Of a stretch of DNA of 64,000 nt, positions 1 through 9,792 are shown piece by piece (the stretch's first letter is position 1; each line of letters starts with the position of its first letter). Both the position numbers and the translations under genes were made by a program. The notes under the pieces were generated by a model that saw only the letters and a program-made list of their open reading frames with translations, was not told the DNA's origin and searched no databases. This DNA comes from JACKAQ01 sp020634975 [NCBI: Calditrichia bacterium] (GTDB taxonomy: Bacteria > Calditrichota > Calditrichia > RBG-13-44-9): NCBI GenBank assembly GCA_020634975.1, contig JACKAQ010000001.1:3038001-3102000 (forward strand), given 5' to 3'.

Positions 1-52
1 ATCCATTAATAATGAATGCAGCGAGTACTATACCAGCGATGATATCAAACAT
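1..52 (-). CDS. CvpA-like membrane protein, N-terminal start only (partial)
   Basis: Only the first 17 codons lie in the window, reading MFDIIAGIVLAAFIING, a hydrophobic segment that looks like a first membrane helix. The ATG overlaps the stop codon of the upstream yqeY-like gene as TAATG, so translation is probably coupled. The order rpsU, yqeY, then a CvpA-family gene is common in bacteria. The CvpA label rests on that context and on the short hydrophobic start, so it is tentative. Confidence 0.45.
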   Translation of the reverse strand, partial: MFDIIAGIVLAAFIING

Positions 53-501
53 TAGCGTGCCGAAAGTTTATCTTTAACGATTTGCTGAACCAGCTTGCCA
101 TCCGCCACGCCTTTAACCTGCGGCATAATGACACCCATTATTTTGCCCATGTCTTTTATGGAATCTGCATTGGTGTCGGCGATTGCTTTTTCCACTAATT
201 CAGCAATGGCCGATTCATCCAGTTGTTTTGGCAGATAGGCTTCGATAATCGCCAGTTCCTGCAATTCCTCATCTGCGCGATCAGCTTTTCCGTGCTGCTG
301 ATAAAGTTCAATTGCATCCCTGCGCTTTTTTGCGGCAGAATTGAGGACTTGCAAAACTTCATCTTCTGTTAGCTCGCGCATTTTTTCAATTTGAAAATTT
401 TTGAGCTGAGAGCGCATCCCGCGAATGGTTTCCAGCCGAACTTTGTCGCCGGATTTCATCGCGATTTTGTAATCATCCATCAACTTTTTTTCGACACTCA
501 T
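52..501 (-). CDS. yqeY: GatB/YqeY domain protein
   Basis: This 149-residue protein has the length and sequence of the stand-alone YqeY family, which resembles the C-terminal tail domain of the GatB subunit of the tRNA-dependent amidotransferase. Recognisable parts are the N-terminal helical segment (DDYKIAMKSGDKVRLETIRG), the middle KKRRDAIELYQQHGKAD and the EAYLPKQLDE motif near residue 90. The C-terminal part (GKIMGVIMPQVKGVADGK) matches the helical domain thought to bind tRNA. Its cellular role is not firmly known. It lies downstream of rpsU, separated by a hairpin that could attenuate transcription, and its stop overlaps the next start. Confidence 0.9.
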   Translation of the reverse strand: MSVEKKLMDDYKIAMKSGDKVRLETIRGMRSQLKNFQIEKMRELTEDEVLQVLNSAAKKRRDAIELYQQHGKADRADEELQELAIIEAYLPKQLDESAIAELVEKAIADTNADSIKDMGKIMGVIMPQVKGVADGKLVQQIVKDKLSAR

Positions 502-556
502 TGTTGCAAATTTCCTTTTTAATTCTTACGCAAAGCAGGAATACCTTAATTGAAAA

Positions 557-581
557 TCCGCCTGAAAAAAATCCAGGCGGA
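557..581 (-). terminator. Hairpin between rpsU and yqeY
   Basis: TCCGCCTG at 557-564 pairs perfectly with CAGGCGGA at 574-581. On the minus strand the stem is followed by TTTTC. It may partly terminate after rpsU, giving more S21 than YqeY transcript. The T run is short, so leaky termination is likely. Confidence 0.6.
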
Positions 582-636
582 AGCTTTTGTTTACAATTAG
601 GTTACATCAAAGTCGCTGAATGAATCATTCACTACT

Positions 637-831
637 TTATTGATTTTCCATCATCAACTTGCGCATTTTACGGCGAGCAGCGTTTTCTTTACGTTTGCGT
701 TGTTCGCTCGGTTTTTCGTAATGCATGTGTTTTTTGATTTCGGCCATCAGACCAGATTTTTCACATGCTTTGGTGAAACGCTTCAGCGCTCTTTCAAATG
801 ATTCATTATCGCGGACTTTTACATTAATCAT
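637..831 (-). CDS. rpsU: 30S ribosomal protein S21
   Basis: This is a 64-residue, very basic protein. Its start (MINVKVRDNESFERALKRF) and its Arg/Lys-rich tail (QRKRKENAARRKMRKL) are typical of bS21, a small-subunit protein near the anti-Shine-Dalgarno end of 16S rRNA. The ATG is preceded by AGGAG about 12 bases upstream. It is the first gene of an rpsU-yqeY-cvpA-like cluster on the minus strand. Length and composition are ordinary for the family. Confidence 0.97.
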   Translation of the reverse strand: MINVKVRDNESFERALKRFTKACEKSGLMAEIKKHMHYEKPSEQRKRKENAARRKMRKLMMENQ

Positions 832-863
832 ATTAAAAAACAGCTCCTTTCGAAAGCAAATTG

Positions 864-1730
864 TTAGTTGGAATATTTTCCAGGGTTTTTCAACACATCA
901 ATTTCATATTCAGCAGGTTTTTTCCAGGTACGATCCTGGCTGGCTGCCGTAAAATATTTCAATGCCTGGCCGGAATTGCCACGCTTTTTGTAAATCTCGC
1001 CCAGACCAAAATTTGCACCCCCTTTGATCGTACTGGAACGAGCAGATTTCAAACTTTCCAGATATGCAGATTCAGCCTGATCCAATTGATCCAATTCACG
1101 GTAGGCATTGCCTAAACGGTAATATGTGTCGCCTTTCAGCGCACCACGGCTGATATGCTCTAATGCTCCTTCAAAAGCAGAAGCGGATTCTTCAAATTTG
1201 CCTAATTCAAAAAACGAGACACCCAATCCGCGCAATGCGTTTACAGATGTGGGGTCGATCTCTACAGCTTTCTGGTATTGTTCAACAGCTTGTTGATATT
1301 GTTCCTGGCGTTTGTAAACATCACCAAGCCCCCAATATGCGCTTTCAAATTTCGGATCGATTTCGATTGCAGCTTTGTAGGAGTTAACCGATTCCGTCAA
1401 TTTTCCCTGACGATACTGAACATAGCCAAGAAAATGGTATGATTTAACCATCTTGTTGTCTTTTTCAATAGCTTTTTTATACGCAGATTCAGCATTTACA
1501 TAATCGTTATTTTGTTTGTAAGCATTACCCAGTCCGTAATATGCCAAAGCAAAGCTGGCGTCTTGCTTAATCGCTTCCTGATATTTTTCAATGGCACCTT
1601 GCGTATCTCTGTTGCGTAGCGCGGTATTGGCATCGTTAAATGCTTTTGCTGCCTCCGGGGTTTGCGCAAACGCAAAGGCAGTTAATAATACAATCAGTGT
1701 CATCGTGAACTTGGCTTTCAGGAAATTCAT
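864..1730 (-). CDS. Secreted or periplasmic TPR-repeat protein
   Basis: The 288-residue product begins with a signal peptide (MNFLKAKFTMTLIVLLTAFAFAQ, cleavage likely after AFA). The rest is made of about six tetratricopeptide repeats with the usual pattern (for example AYYGLGNAYKQNNDYVNAE and SAYWGLGDVYKRQEQYQQA). TPR arrays are protein-interaction scaffolds, and no catalytic domain is visible. The start is well supported by GGAGG six bases before the ATG. It lies between rpsU and efp, both on the same strand, and nothing nearby identifies a partner. Confidence 0.85.
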   Translation of the reverse strand: MNFLKAKFTMTLIVLLTAFAFAQTPEAAKAFNDANTALRNRDTQGAIEKYQEAIKQDASFALAYYGLGNAYKQNNDYVNAESAYKKAIEKDNKMVKSYHFLGYVQYRQGKLTESVNSYKAAIEIDPKFESAYWGLGDVYKRQEQYQQAVEQYQKAVEIDPTSVNALRGLGVSFFELGKFEESASAFEGALEHISRGALKGDTYYRLGNAYRELDQLDQAESAYLESLKSARSSTIKGGANFGLGEIYKKRGNSGQALKYFTAASQDRTWKKPAEYEIDVLKNPGKYSN

Positions 1731-1832
1731 TTACTTCCTCCTACAATGCTTTTGTTAAAACAGAAAATTATTTGAAACACACATAATCTTTACAAAATAT
1801 TAGCGGTTTGGTTCCCGGATGGGATTGCAAGC

Positions 1833-2396
1833 TTATTTAACACGGTCCAGATATTTTCCGTCACGGGTGTCAACCCGGATAATTTCTCCATTTTCGATGA
1901 ACGGCGGTATCTGTGTGATCAACCCGGTTTCAAGGGTTGCCGGTTTGTAAGAACTGGATACGGTTGCGCCTTTCATGTTGGGTTCAGTATCAACAATTTT
2001 CAGTTCAACTGAAGCCGGTAATTCTATGTCAATCGGCGTGCTGTTATGAAACAGAACTTGCACGATTGTTTCCGGAAGCAGATAGTTTATTTGATCTTCC
2101 AACATGTCTTTGCTGATATGAATTTGCTCATAAGTTTCCAAATCCATAAAACAAAGGCTTTGCCCATCGTCGTACAGATACTGGTATTCCAGATTGATCA
2201 ATGTGGCTTTTTCGACAGCTTCATCCGGACGGAACCGATTTTCGGCTTTGTTTCCATCCGAAAGCCGTTTCATTTTGACCTGCATCATCGCCGGACCTTT
2301 TCCGGGGGTTACGTGGTTCGATTCTGTAACACGATAGAGGTCGTTATTCCACTCTAACACATTCCCTTTGCGTATTTGAATGGCCTTCATTTTCAT
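1833..2396 (-). CDS. efp: Translation elongation factor P
   Basis: EF-P enters the ribosomal E site and relieves stalling at polyproline stretches. The start is placed at 2396, not further upstream, because AGGAG sits ten bases before this ATG and the upstream extension is hydrophobic and unlike EF-P. From here the protein has 187 residues, normal for the family. The three beta-barrel domains are recognisable. The tip loop reads TPGKGPA, with Lys33 at the position that receives beta-lysyl or other modifications in many bacteria. The C-terminal motif RVDTRDGKYLDRVK is the EF-P signature region. No modification enzyme (EpmA, EpmB or EarP type) is seen in this window. Confidence 0.95.
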   Translation of the reverse strand: MKMKAIQIRKGNVLEWNNDLYRVTESNHVTPGKGPAMMQVKMKRLSDGNKAENRFRPDEAVEKATLINLEYQYLYDDGQSLCFMDLETYEQIHISKDMLEDQINYLLPETIVQVLFHNSTPIDIELPASVELKIVDTEPNMKGATVSSSYKPATLETGLITQIPPFIENGEIIRVDTRDGKYLDRVK

Positions 2397-2584
2397 ATGT
2401 AAGTTTCTCCTAAATATTATACAGCTTGCAAATATAGATAGTTTAATAAAAAAAAGCAATTTTTTTTTGAATACCATTTTGTCTGTTTTTGCCCAATTTA
2501 ATGATTTCAAATCGGGATAACCGGAATGCGTTTTAAGCGCAATTTTTATGTTTTTTTGTTCAAAAGCATGGATGCTGACGAAAT

Positions 2585-3502
2585 TTATCGCTTTTGTTGT
2601 TGTTTCCGGGAAAGGCAGTTTGTATCCAAAACATAACGGTAGGTTTTTTGGGCTTCGAAAAGTTGCTGTGTATATTCCTGTGTTTCAAAATATGATTTCA
2701 ATTCATCAATGAGTGGGAACAACTGAGGCTGTGTGAACCATGTGAATGGATTTCCGTTCTCCGTTACACAATTTAAATCTATTCCCCAGGAAATCTCAGC
2801 CAAGCTGAATGCCGGCATCAGGTCGCTGGCTATTGCCCGTCGTTTACCTTCAGCAACAGGGTCGATGTATGAAAATTGCCGGGAATACAAATGGGCGTTA
2901 TGAAAATGTTCCGGCACGTTTGCAATCCCTGATAATCCTAATCGCTTGCATGCAATAACCAGCAGCTCAAGTGTTAGCCGTCCGCCGCCGAGTCCGGGAA
3001 ATTCCTGTCCAGGCATTTTTGGGCGTTTTTGGGTAAATATTCCATTCGGATTGCGTAATGTTAGCCATTCGATGTACAACACATTAAATGGCTTGGCTGT
3101 GCTTCCGCCCAATTTGATTTTTGTTTCCTGTCGCCTGAGCACTAACTCGGCGAGGAGCATCTCAACGTCGTCTTCACGGTGGGAATAAATGGCGAGCCGG
3201 TGCCGATAAGGATCTTTGGTATCAACGAGAAGACGGATGTTTTCAAATCCCAGCCTCTCGAAAGCTTCGAAAACACCATACCGTCGCATCGCTAACTCAA
3301 GCCCGGATTGTGAATAAAATCCCAGAAAAAACAGTGATGATTGGGCGTTACTTCCTAACAGATCCTCTGCGCTGATCAACTGCTCATCAGGATTTAATTG
3401 GCGAAGCTGTCCTTCGCTGAGTGTTTCGGAAATGCGTTGGAACTTTTGGGGCGATTTTAGCATATTAAAGCCATTATTAATACTAATTTGTTTGCTTGCC
3501 AT
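2585..3502 (-). CDS. Uncharacterised protein with GNAT-like C-terminal half
   Basis: I do not recognise a named family for this 305-residue protein. Around residues 160-220 it has a pattern typical of the GNAT acetyl-CoA fold: a glycine-rich turn (PGQEFPGLGGGR), then a helix (LTLELLVIACKRLGL), a strand, and a helix with HNAHLYSRQFSYIDP, like the NxxAxxLYxxxGF element of GNAT enzymes. The N-terminal half (FFLGFYSQSGLELAMRRYG) is unassigned. No Shine-Dalgarno is visible before the ATG. It is upstream of efp on the same strand, with a 188-base gap. An acetyltransferase-like role is inference from the fold pattern only. Confidence 0.6.
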   Translation of the reverse strand: MASKQISINNGFNMLKSPQKFQRISETLSEGQLRQLNPDEQLISAEDLLGSNAQSSLFFLGFYSQSGLELAMRRYGVFEAFERLGFENIRLLVDTKDPYRHRLAIYSHREDDVEMLLAELVLRRQETKIKLGGSTAKPFNVLYIEWLTLRNPNGIFTQKRPKMPGQEFPGLGGGRLTLELLVIACKRLGLSGIANVPEHFHNAHLYSRQFSYIDPVAEGKRRAIASDLMPAFSLAEISWGIDLNCVTENGNPFTWFTQPQLFPLIDELKSYFETQEYTQQLFEAQKTYRYVLDTNCLSRKQQQKR

Positions 3503-3760
3503 GTCGCTAAATAATTTTAGTAAAAAATAAACGACAACAAAAGGCTATATTTATTTGCGATTTTTGTAAATTTAATCTACATCACTAACATTTTCTGAAT
3601 TATCGTTAGTTTTCCTGCCGGTACACAATTTACATATGATCGAAGCACTTTTATTGAATATTAATTTGGTGCTAAATATTCGGGATTCATAGCCGATAAT
3701 CTCAAAGCCATCGTCTATTTGGCTGAATAACGTTAACAAAACAGAATAATACAGAACTTT

Positions 3761-5740
3761 ATGATTTCAGAACAAATTTTTACAACTCACGAAATGCAGC
3801 ACATTAAAGCTCAGGAATTTGAGCTGTTTTTTCAGCGCTTTCGTGGCAAATATTCGCCGCATCTCAACCATCTTGGCGAAATTAATTGGATGACGGATGC
3901 AGAAGCTGCAGATCAACATGAATATTTTGATTACGAAGCAGGCTTTTGGCAGCGGTTGAAGCACAAATTTGCTGAAAAACCATCTGCATCTATGGCCGGC
4001 ATTTCTCAGGAAGAAAAGGAGCTGCGTCTCCAATTCCGCATTTATTTAGAGAAAAAATACCTCGGAGAAATTCAACCAGAAACCATTCGCCAATTTCCCG
4101 CTAATTGGCAGGTTGAATTGAGTGATGATGAAATCGAACACATTCCGATTTCAATCGAAACTTATGAAGCGCTTTCGCGCTGGAATAAAATGGTGCTGTT
4201 GCCAGTGCTGATGCTAACTGTTCTGGCGATTTTTGGTGTTGCGCAAGCTATTCACCGAGCCGGCGAGTTTCATGGCAGTATTTTAATTGAATCCAACGTG
4301 CGCGGTGCTGCAATTTTTCTGAACGGAGAAAAACGCGGTTACGCTGATTTCCAACGTTTGTTGAGCGATGTTCCACCAGGTGATTATCGTGTTGAATTGC
4401 GGAAAATCGGATTTGCTTCCGAGCCGGTTACTGTAAATATCGGAAAACAGGCGAATGCCAGTGCCAAAGTATATATACCGCTGAATCCAATGGGTGTTAC
4501 CGATCAGGGATTTATTCGAATTTTTGCAGATCATCCGGATTCGAAAGTATTTGTAAATGATGAATTTATGGGCACGCTTGCTGATCAGGCTGTGTTGCCA
4601 TTGGAAGAGGGCGATCATAATATCGTCATAGAAAAAGACGGTTTTCGCACCGCGCCCCAAAGCCGGTGGGTACATATTACTTCCGGTGATACTACAAAAG
4701 TTAAATTTGAACAAACTGCTCAGTTTGGCAGAAACACTTCAACGACACCCGCTCGGATTTCTTCGAAGCCTGCGGAAATCGGACAAGGTATGTTGGCAAT
4801 AACCTCCAACACTGTTGGTGGACGGATTATTTTAAATGGCGAAGACACCGGAAAAGAAAGCGATCACGTTTTTACGGGCATGCCATATGGTGAATATCGG
4901 GTGCGTTTGGAGCGCCCCGGTTATCAAAGTGTTCCCGAAGAAAAAATGGTTGTAATTTCCCATAACTCGCCAAGTATGGATATCAGCTTCGAATTAATTA
5001 AAGAATTCGAGCAGGTAAACATTATGGTAGAACCTGTAACAGCACAGATTTTTATCGATGGCGAACCAATGGCAAAAGGGCAATTCAAAGGTGAATTGAA
5101 AACGGGCGAATACGAAATCAGTTTTGGTAGTTTGCCCGGCTATAACACGCCCAGACCCCGATCGTTGCGCGTAATACCCAACGCTCCGGCAGAGCTTGCG
5201 GTTAGCTATTTTCCGCAAATACAAGCGGTTGCGGCAGTTTCCGGAAATGGTGTTTTGAAAGTCAACGGCTGCGATGTTGTGCCGGGTTATACCCTCGGCA
5301 ACCGTGGGTTTACTGCCAGCACAGACGCAGGTCCTGAAGTCACTTTCGTCGAAAAAGCAAACGATTATTTTTGGAAATTCGGTTACGCTTACCAATTCCG
5401 CAATCCCAAAGGCAACGATGGGCTGAAAATTACCTTCAATTTACCCAAAGAGTCGCAATTTAATTCGCGGTTTATGTTGAAGTTATTCGGTGCATCTTCT
5501 GAGGAACGGTATCCGATGGCTGATTCCCGGAAAGCGGAGATACTGATCAAGCTAAACGGCAATGTTCTCAGCTATTATTATCAGCCGAAAACTTTGGAAG
5601 AATTGGGCGGTGTCGAAAAAACGGAATGGGAAATTAGCGAACATCTTCGTGCAGGTGCCAATACGCTGGAAATTACCGTAACGGACAAAAATAACGCATA
5701 CTATTTTCTTAAAAAAATCGAGCTTACCAACGTCGAATAA
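3761..5740 (+). CDS. Membrane-anchored PEGA-repeat protein
   Basis: This 659-residue protein has a soluble N-terminal region of about 140 residues. One membrane helix follows near residues 144-163 (MVLLPVLMLTVLAIFGVAQA), then a long extracytoplasmic part. That part carries at least three PEGA-type beta modules, each with a GxIxIxxNxxGAxIFLNGE-like start (ILIESNVRGAAIFLNGEKRG, IRIFADHPDSKVFVNDEFMG, LAITSNTVGGRIILNGEDTG) and a PxGxYxVxLxxxGY end. A final beta-rich region near 490-650 looks like a jelly-roll or carbohydrate-binding fold, but I cannot name it. PEGA domains are associated with surface or cell-envelope functions. No Shine-Dalgarno is seen. A strong bidirectional terminator follows. 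Confidence 0.75.
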   Translation: MISEQIFTTHEMQHIKAQEFELFFQRFRGKYSPHLNHLGEINWMTDAEAADQHEYFDYEAGFWQRLKHKFAEKPSASMAGISQEEKELRLQFRIYLEKKYLGEIQPETIRQFPANWQVELSDDEIEHIPISIETYEALSRWNKMVLLPVLMLTVLAIFGVAQAIHRAGEFHGSILIESNVRGAAIFLNGEKRGYADFQRLLSDVPPGDYRVELRKIGFASEPVTVNIGKQANASAKVYIPLNPMGVTDQGFIRIFADHPDSKVFVNDEFMGTLADQAVLPLEEGDHNIVIEKDGFRTAPQSRWVHITSGDTTKVKFEQTAQFGRNTSTTPARISSKPAEIGQGMLAITSNTVGGRIILNGEDTGKESDHVFTGMPYGEYRVRLERPGYQSVPEEKMVVISHNSPSMDISFELIKEFEQVNIMVEPVTAQIFIDGEPMAKGQFKGELKTGEYEISFGSLPGYNTPRPRSLRVIPNAPAELAVSYFPQIQAVAAVSGNGVLKVNGCDVVPGYTLGNRGFTASTDAGPEVTFVEKANDYFWKFGYAYQFRNPKGNDGLKITFNLPKESQFNSRFMLKLFGASSEERYPMADSRKAEILIKLNGNVLSYYYQPKTLEELGGVEKTEWEISEHLRAGANTLEITVTDKNNAYYFLKKIELTNVE

Positions 5741-5762
5741 TAGTCTGTATTTAGTTTTCGAT

Positions 5763-5811
5763 AAAAAAAGCGATCATTTGAGGGGTCAAGGATTCAAATG
5801 ATCGCTTTTTT
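5763..5811. terminator. Bidirectional terminator between the PEGA gene and tpiA
   Basis: GCGATCATTTGA at 5770-5781 pairs exactly with TCAAATGATCGC at 5794-5805. A-rich sequence precedes the stem and T-rich sequence follows it. It can therefore end transcripts from both convergent genes. Confidence 0.92.
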
Positions 5812-5832
5812 ATTTTGTTTAAAATCAACTCG

Positions 5833-6603
5833 TTAGCGAGCTTTTTCGCTGGCTGCGATAATTTTGTAGAAATCACCGGCATCCAGACATGCGCCCCCAA
5901 CCAACGCACCGTCAATATCTGGCTGAGAAAGCAAGCCTTCTGCGTTGTCCGGTTTTACACTGCCACCGTAAAGAATGGTCATTTTTGCTCCGGTGCCTTC
6001 GGTGAACAACGCGTCCAACACTTCCCGCAAAAACGCATGAATTTCCTGAGCTTGTTCCGGTGTTGCGGTTCGTCCGGTGCCGATCGCCCAAACTGGTTCG
6101 TAAGCCAGGGTGATATTTTTCAGGTCATCCTGCGAAAGATCTTTTAAATCCCATTCCACCTGATTTAAAACGATGTCGCGGGTGAGGCTTTGTTCGCGTT
6201 CTTCCAGCGTTTCGCCGATGCAATGGATCACCTTCAATTTATTCGCGAGCGCCAGTTTTATTTTTTTATTGATTAGCTGAGCGTCTTCCTTAAAATAGCG
6301 CCGGCGCTCCGAGTGCGCGATAATCACATGTTTTGCACCCGCATTTTTGATCATTTTCGGAGAAATTTCACCCGTGTAAGCACCTTCCTCTTCCCATGCC
6401 ATATTTTGGGCACCGACTTCAATTTTGCTGCCTTTTAGCGCCTCGCTGACGGCGTGAATTGCCGTATATGGCGGAAAAACCTGCACCGCTGTTTTTTTGA
6501 CCGGATGTTTCTCCAGTTTTTTATTCAGGGAATTCACAAGCCGTAGTGCTTCCGGAATCGTTTTATACATTTTCCAGTTGCCGGCAATGAGTTTCTTTCG
6601 CAT
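5833..6603 (-). CDS. tpiA: Triosephosphate isomerase
   Basis: This 256-residue TIM barrel interconverts glyceraldehyde-3-phosphate and dihydroxyacetone phosphate. All catalytic residues are present: Asn9 and Lys11 in AGNWKMY, His97 in IIAHSERR, and Glu169 in LAYEPVWAIGTG, the hinge of the lid loop. The phosphate-binding motif ILYGGSVKPDN is present near the C-terminus. Length is standard. It is the last gene of gap-pgk-tpiA, 45 bases after pgk. Confidence 0.98.
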   Translation of the reverse strand: MRKKLIAGNWKMYKTIPEALRLVNSLNKKLEKHPVKKTAVQVFPPYTAIHAVSEALKGSKIEVGAQNMAWEEEGAYTGEISPKMIKNAGAKHVIIAHSERRRYFKEDAQLINKKIKLALANKLKVIHCIGETLEEREQSLTRDIVLNQVEWDLKDLSQDDLKNITLAYEPVWAIGTGRTATPEQAQEIHAFLREVLDALFTEGTGAKMTILYGGSVKPDNAEGLLSQPDIDGALVGGACLDAGDFYKIIAASEKAR

Positions 6604-6648
6604 ATCTTTTCCTTTTTCAGTTTCTGATCGGTAATTGCCAGATTGGGT

Positions 6649-7845
6649 TTATTTGTCCGTTAGCGCTGCAACGCCGGGCAGCACTTTGCCTTCCAAAAAT
6701 TCCAGCGATGCACCGCCACCGGTGGAAACGTGGCTCAATTGATCTTCGAGATTGAATTTTTTGACCGCAGCTGCGGAATCGCCGCCGCCGACGATGGTAG
6801 TTGCGCCATTTTCAGTAATTTCAACAAGATAGCGGGCGATCTCTTCCGTGCCTTTCGCAAAATCCTCGATTTCGAAAACGCCCATCGGGCCATTCCAGAC
6901 AACCGTTTTGGCTTCGGATAAAATTTTCTTAAACTGATCGATGGTTGCTTTGCCGATGTCCACGCCAAGCCAGCCATCCGGTATTTCGTGAACACCAACC
7001 GTTTTCGTATTTGCGCCGGCAGCAAATTCGTCGGCGATCAAAACGTCGCTCGGTAGCACAAAATCGGTTTTTGTGGATTGCGAAGCTTTCAAAATATCTT
7101 TGGCCATTTCGATGCGATCTTCTTCCAACAACGATTTTCCAATGTTCCAGCCATGCGCTTTGTAAAAAGTGAAAATCATGCCGCCACCGATGAGTAGTGC
7201 GTCGGTTTTGCCGAGCAGGTGTTGGATCACATCAATTTTACCGGAAATTTTTGCGCCGCCTAAAATTGCCACAAACGGGCGTTTGGGCTCATCCAATGCG
7301 CCGCCCAAAAATTGCAACTCTTTGCCCATCAAATAACCGGCTGCGCATTGATCGAAAAATTGGGTGACACCTTCAGTTGAGGCGTGCGCCCGGTGGGCTG
7401 TGCCGAACGCGTCGTTCACATAAACATCGCAGTGGCTGGCGAGTTGTTTGGCAAAATCGGGATCATTTTTGGTTTCGCCGTTGTGAAACCGCAGGTTTTC
7501 CAACAGTAAAACGTCGCCATTTTTCATGCTTTTTTTTGCAGCGTCCACAGATTCGCCGATGCAATCATTTGTGAATTGAACATTTTTGTTGAGTAAAGCG
7601 GAGAGATGTTTGGCAACCGGCGCCAGCGAAAATTCCGGTTTCGGTTCACCTTTTGGGCGTCCGAGGTGCGAACACAGGACGGCTTTGCCGCCGTCGGCGA
7701 TAATTTTTTGGATGGAAGGCAGCGCCGCGCGAATCCGCAGATCGTCGGTAATTTCCTGCTTTTCGTTCAGCGGAACGTTAAAATCGACGCGCATTAGCAC
7801 AGTTTTGCCATGCAAATTGAGATCATCTAATGTTAGTTTTGCCAT
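6649..7845 (-). CDS. pgk: Phosphoglycerate kinase
   Basis: It transfers the acyl phosphate of 1,3-bisphosphoglycerate to ADP in glycolysis. The start is set at 7845 (MAKLTLDDLNLHGK), because GGGAG lies five bases upstream and the family begins here. The longer upstream reading adds 21 unrelated residues. The resulting 398-residue protein shows the substrate motif RVDFNVPLN, the HLGRPKG loop, the hinge region, and the nucleotide-binding GGGDSAAAVKKF and STGGGASLEFLEGK near the end. It sits in the middle of the gap-pgk-tpiA cluster. A strong terminator between gap and pgk implies partial read-through or a separate promoter. Confidence 0.97.
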   Translation of the reverse strand: MAKLTLDDLNLHGKTVLMRVDFNVPLNEKQEITDDLRIRAALPSIQKIIADGGKAVLCSHLGRPKGEPKPEFSLAPVAKHLSALLNKNVQFTNDCIGESVDAAKKSMKNGDVLLLENLRFHNGETKNDPDFAKQLASHCDVYVNDAFGTAHRAHASTEGVTQFFDQCAAGYLMGKELQFLGGALDEPKRPFVAILGGAKISGKIDVIQHLLGKTDALLIGGGMIFTFYKAHGWNIGKSLLEEDRIEMAKDILKASQSTKTDFVLPSDVLIADEFAAGANTKTVGVHEIPDGWLGVDIGKATIDQFKKILSEAKTVVWNGPMGVFEIEDFAKGTEEIARYLVEITENGATTIVGGGDSAAAVKKFNLEDQLSHVSTGGGASLEFLEGKVLPGVAALTDK

Positions 7846-7972
7846 ATTTACTCCCAACAGAACGGAATTAAATTGCTGATTTTGTTGAATTTGAACAGAT
7901 TTTGTCATCTGTTTTTGACGGTGAATAAAAGCCTTCGGTTTTGAAAGCCTTTATTTTCCGCCAAATTTATTC

Positions 7973-8010
7973 TAAAAAAATTTCCCCCGATTCAGCGGAA
8001 CCGGGGGAAA
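7973..8010 (-). terminator. Terminator after gap
   Basis: TTTCCCCCG at 7981-7989 pairs with CGGGGGAAA at 8002-8010. On the minus strand the stem is followed by seven T residues. It is a strong intrinsic terminator located between gap and pgk, so it could reduce pgk-tpiA expression relative to gap. Confidence 0.9.
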
Positions 8011-8021
8011 AGATGGTGATA

Positions 8022-9053
<1,032 letters not shown>

Positions 9054-9141
9054 CTAATTTAATGATTAGTGATTTTTTTCTCAACAGTTTTAGAAAATTG
9101 AATCAGATATGCAGAAATTGGACCCTCAAAAGACAGTTCCA

Positions 9142-9170
9142 AATATATGATACACGAAACGGTGTGGCAA
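9142..9170 (-). promoter_or_regulatory. Putative promoter for gap-pgk-tpiA
   Basis: On the minus strand TTGCCA (9170-9165) and TATATT (9147-9142) are separated by exactly 17 bases. Each differs by one base from the sigma-70 consensus. The transcript would have a leader of about 110 bases before gap. The promoter preferences of this lineage are unknown to me, so the call is moderate. Confidence 0.45.
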
Positions 9171-9264
9171 GTTACTTTTTATTGTGGAAGAAGCTAATTG
9201 TGGGGCAGGTGCAAAAGCAGGAAACAGTTGCAGTTGTTGTGAAACAGAGCTGAAATGCAAATGA

Positions 9265-9303
9265 AAGGCGGTGCGCAAAAATTTGTTTTTTCCGCACCGC
9301 CTT
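9265..9303 (-). terminator. Terminator after the haem-motif lipoprotein gene
   Basis: AAGGCGGTGCG at 9265-9275 pairs perfectly with CGCACCGCCTT at 9293-9303. The stem lies just past the stop of the minus-strand lipoprotein gene. The loop carries a T-rich stretch and the flank after the stem is only moderately T-rich. Confidence 0.75.
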
Positions 9304-9316
9304 CCGGTTTAAAATG

Positions 9317-9751
9317 TTAATTCAGCTGAATATCCGGCGGATGGCATTTGGAACAATCCGATGTTTTCAGATATTCCATAAACGGGCGTTCGATGGGTGT
9401 TTCGGTCATAAGCGTGTGTTTGATAAGGTTGCCCAAAAGGGCGTTGTCCATGTGCAGATCGATCATCACAAAATGGTTGGAATCGGGATAGCTGAGAATC
9501 ATCACCGGCAACATGCCTTCCGCTGCGTTGCTATCCGGAAAGCTTAATGACCATTGGTTGTCTTTTGTTTCGGTCATAGTGCCTTCTTTGTAGGGGATCC
9601 ACGCTACTTTCATTGCAATTTCCCGGTGAAAATTTTGCCCTTCCCATTTGTCAATTTTGCGCATCCGAGCTTCTTTTTTCTCCAATTGCACATTGGAGCC
9701 GCACCCAACGATGATCAACATCCCCATTAAAAAAGTGATAATAAATTTCAT
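9317..9751 (-). CDS. Lipoprotein with a single CxxCH haem-binding motif
   Basis: The start is placed at 9751 (MKFIITFLMGMLIIVGC). A Shine-Dalgarno (GGAAGGA) precedes it, and this start gives a clean lipoprotein signal with Cys17 as lipidation site. The mature part is short, in a protein of 144 residues. It ends with C133-S-K-C136-H137, the covalent haem c attachment motif, only seven residues before the C-terminus. No distal Met-containing cytochrome fold is obvious, and I do not recognise the middle region. If haem is attached, it would be a small membrane-anchored cytochrome, possibly for electron transfer or sensing. The motif could also occur by chance. Confidence 0.6.
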   Translation of the reverse strand: MKFIITFLMGMLIIVGCGSNVQLEKKEARMRKIDKWEGQNFHREIAMKVAWIPYKEGTMTETKDNQWSLSFPDSNAAEGMLPVMILSYPDSNHFVMIDLHMDNALLGNLIKHTLMTETPIERPFMEYLKTSDCSKCHPPDIQLN

Positions 9752-9792
9752 GATTTTATCCTTCCTTTTTTTGGGTGAATGTAGATTATAAA

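Noticed and set aside
9062-9253. Small plus-strand open frame between gap and the lipoprotein gene
   Set aside because: It covers the likely gap promoter and lacks any start signal or motif.
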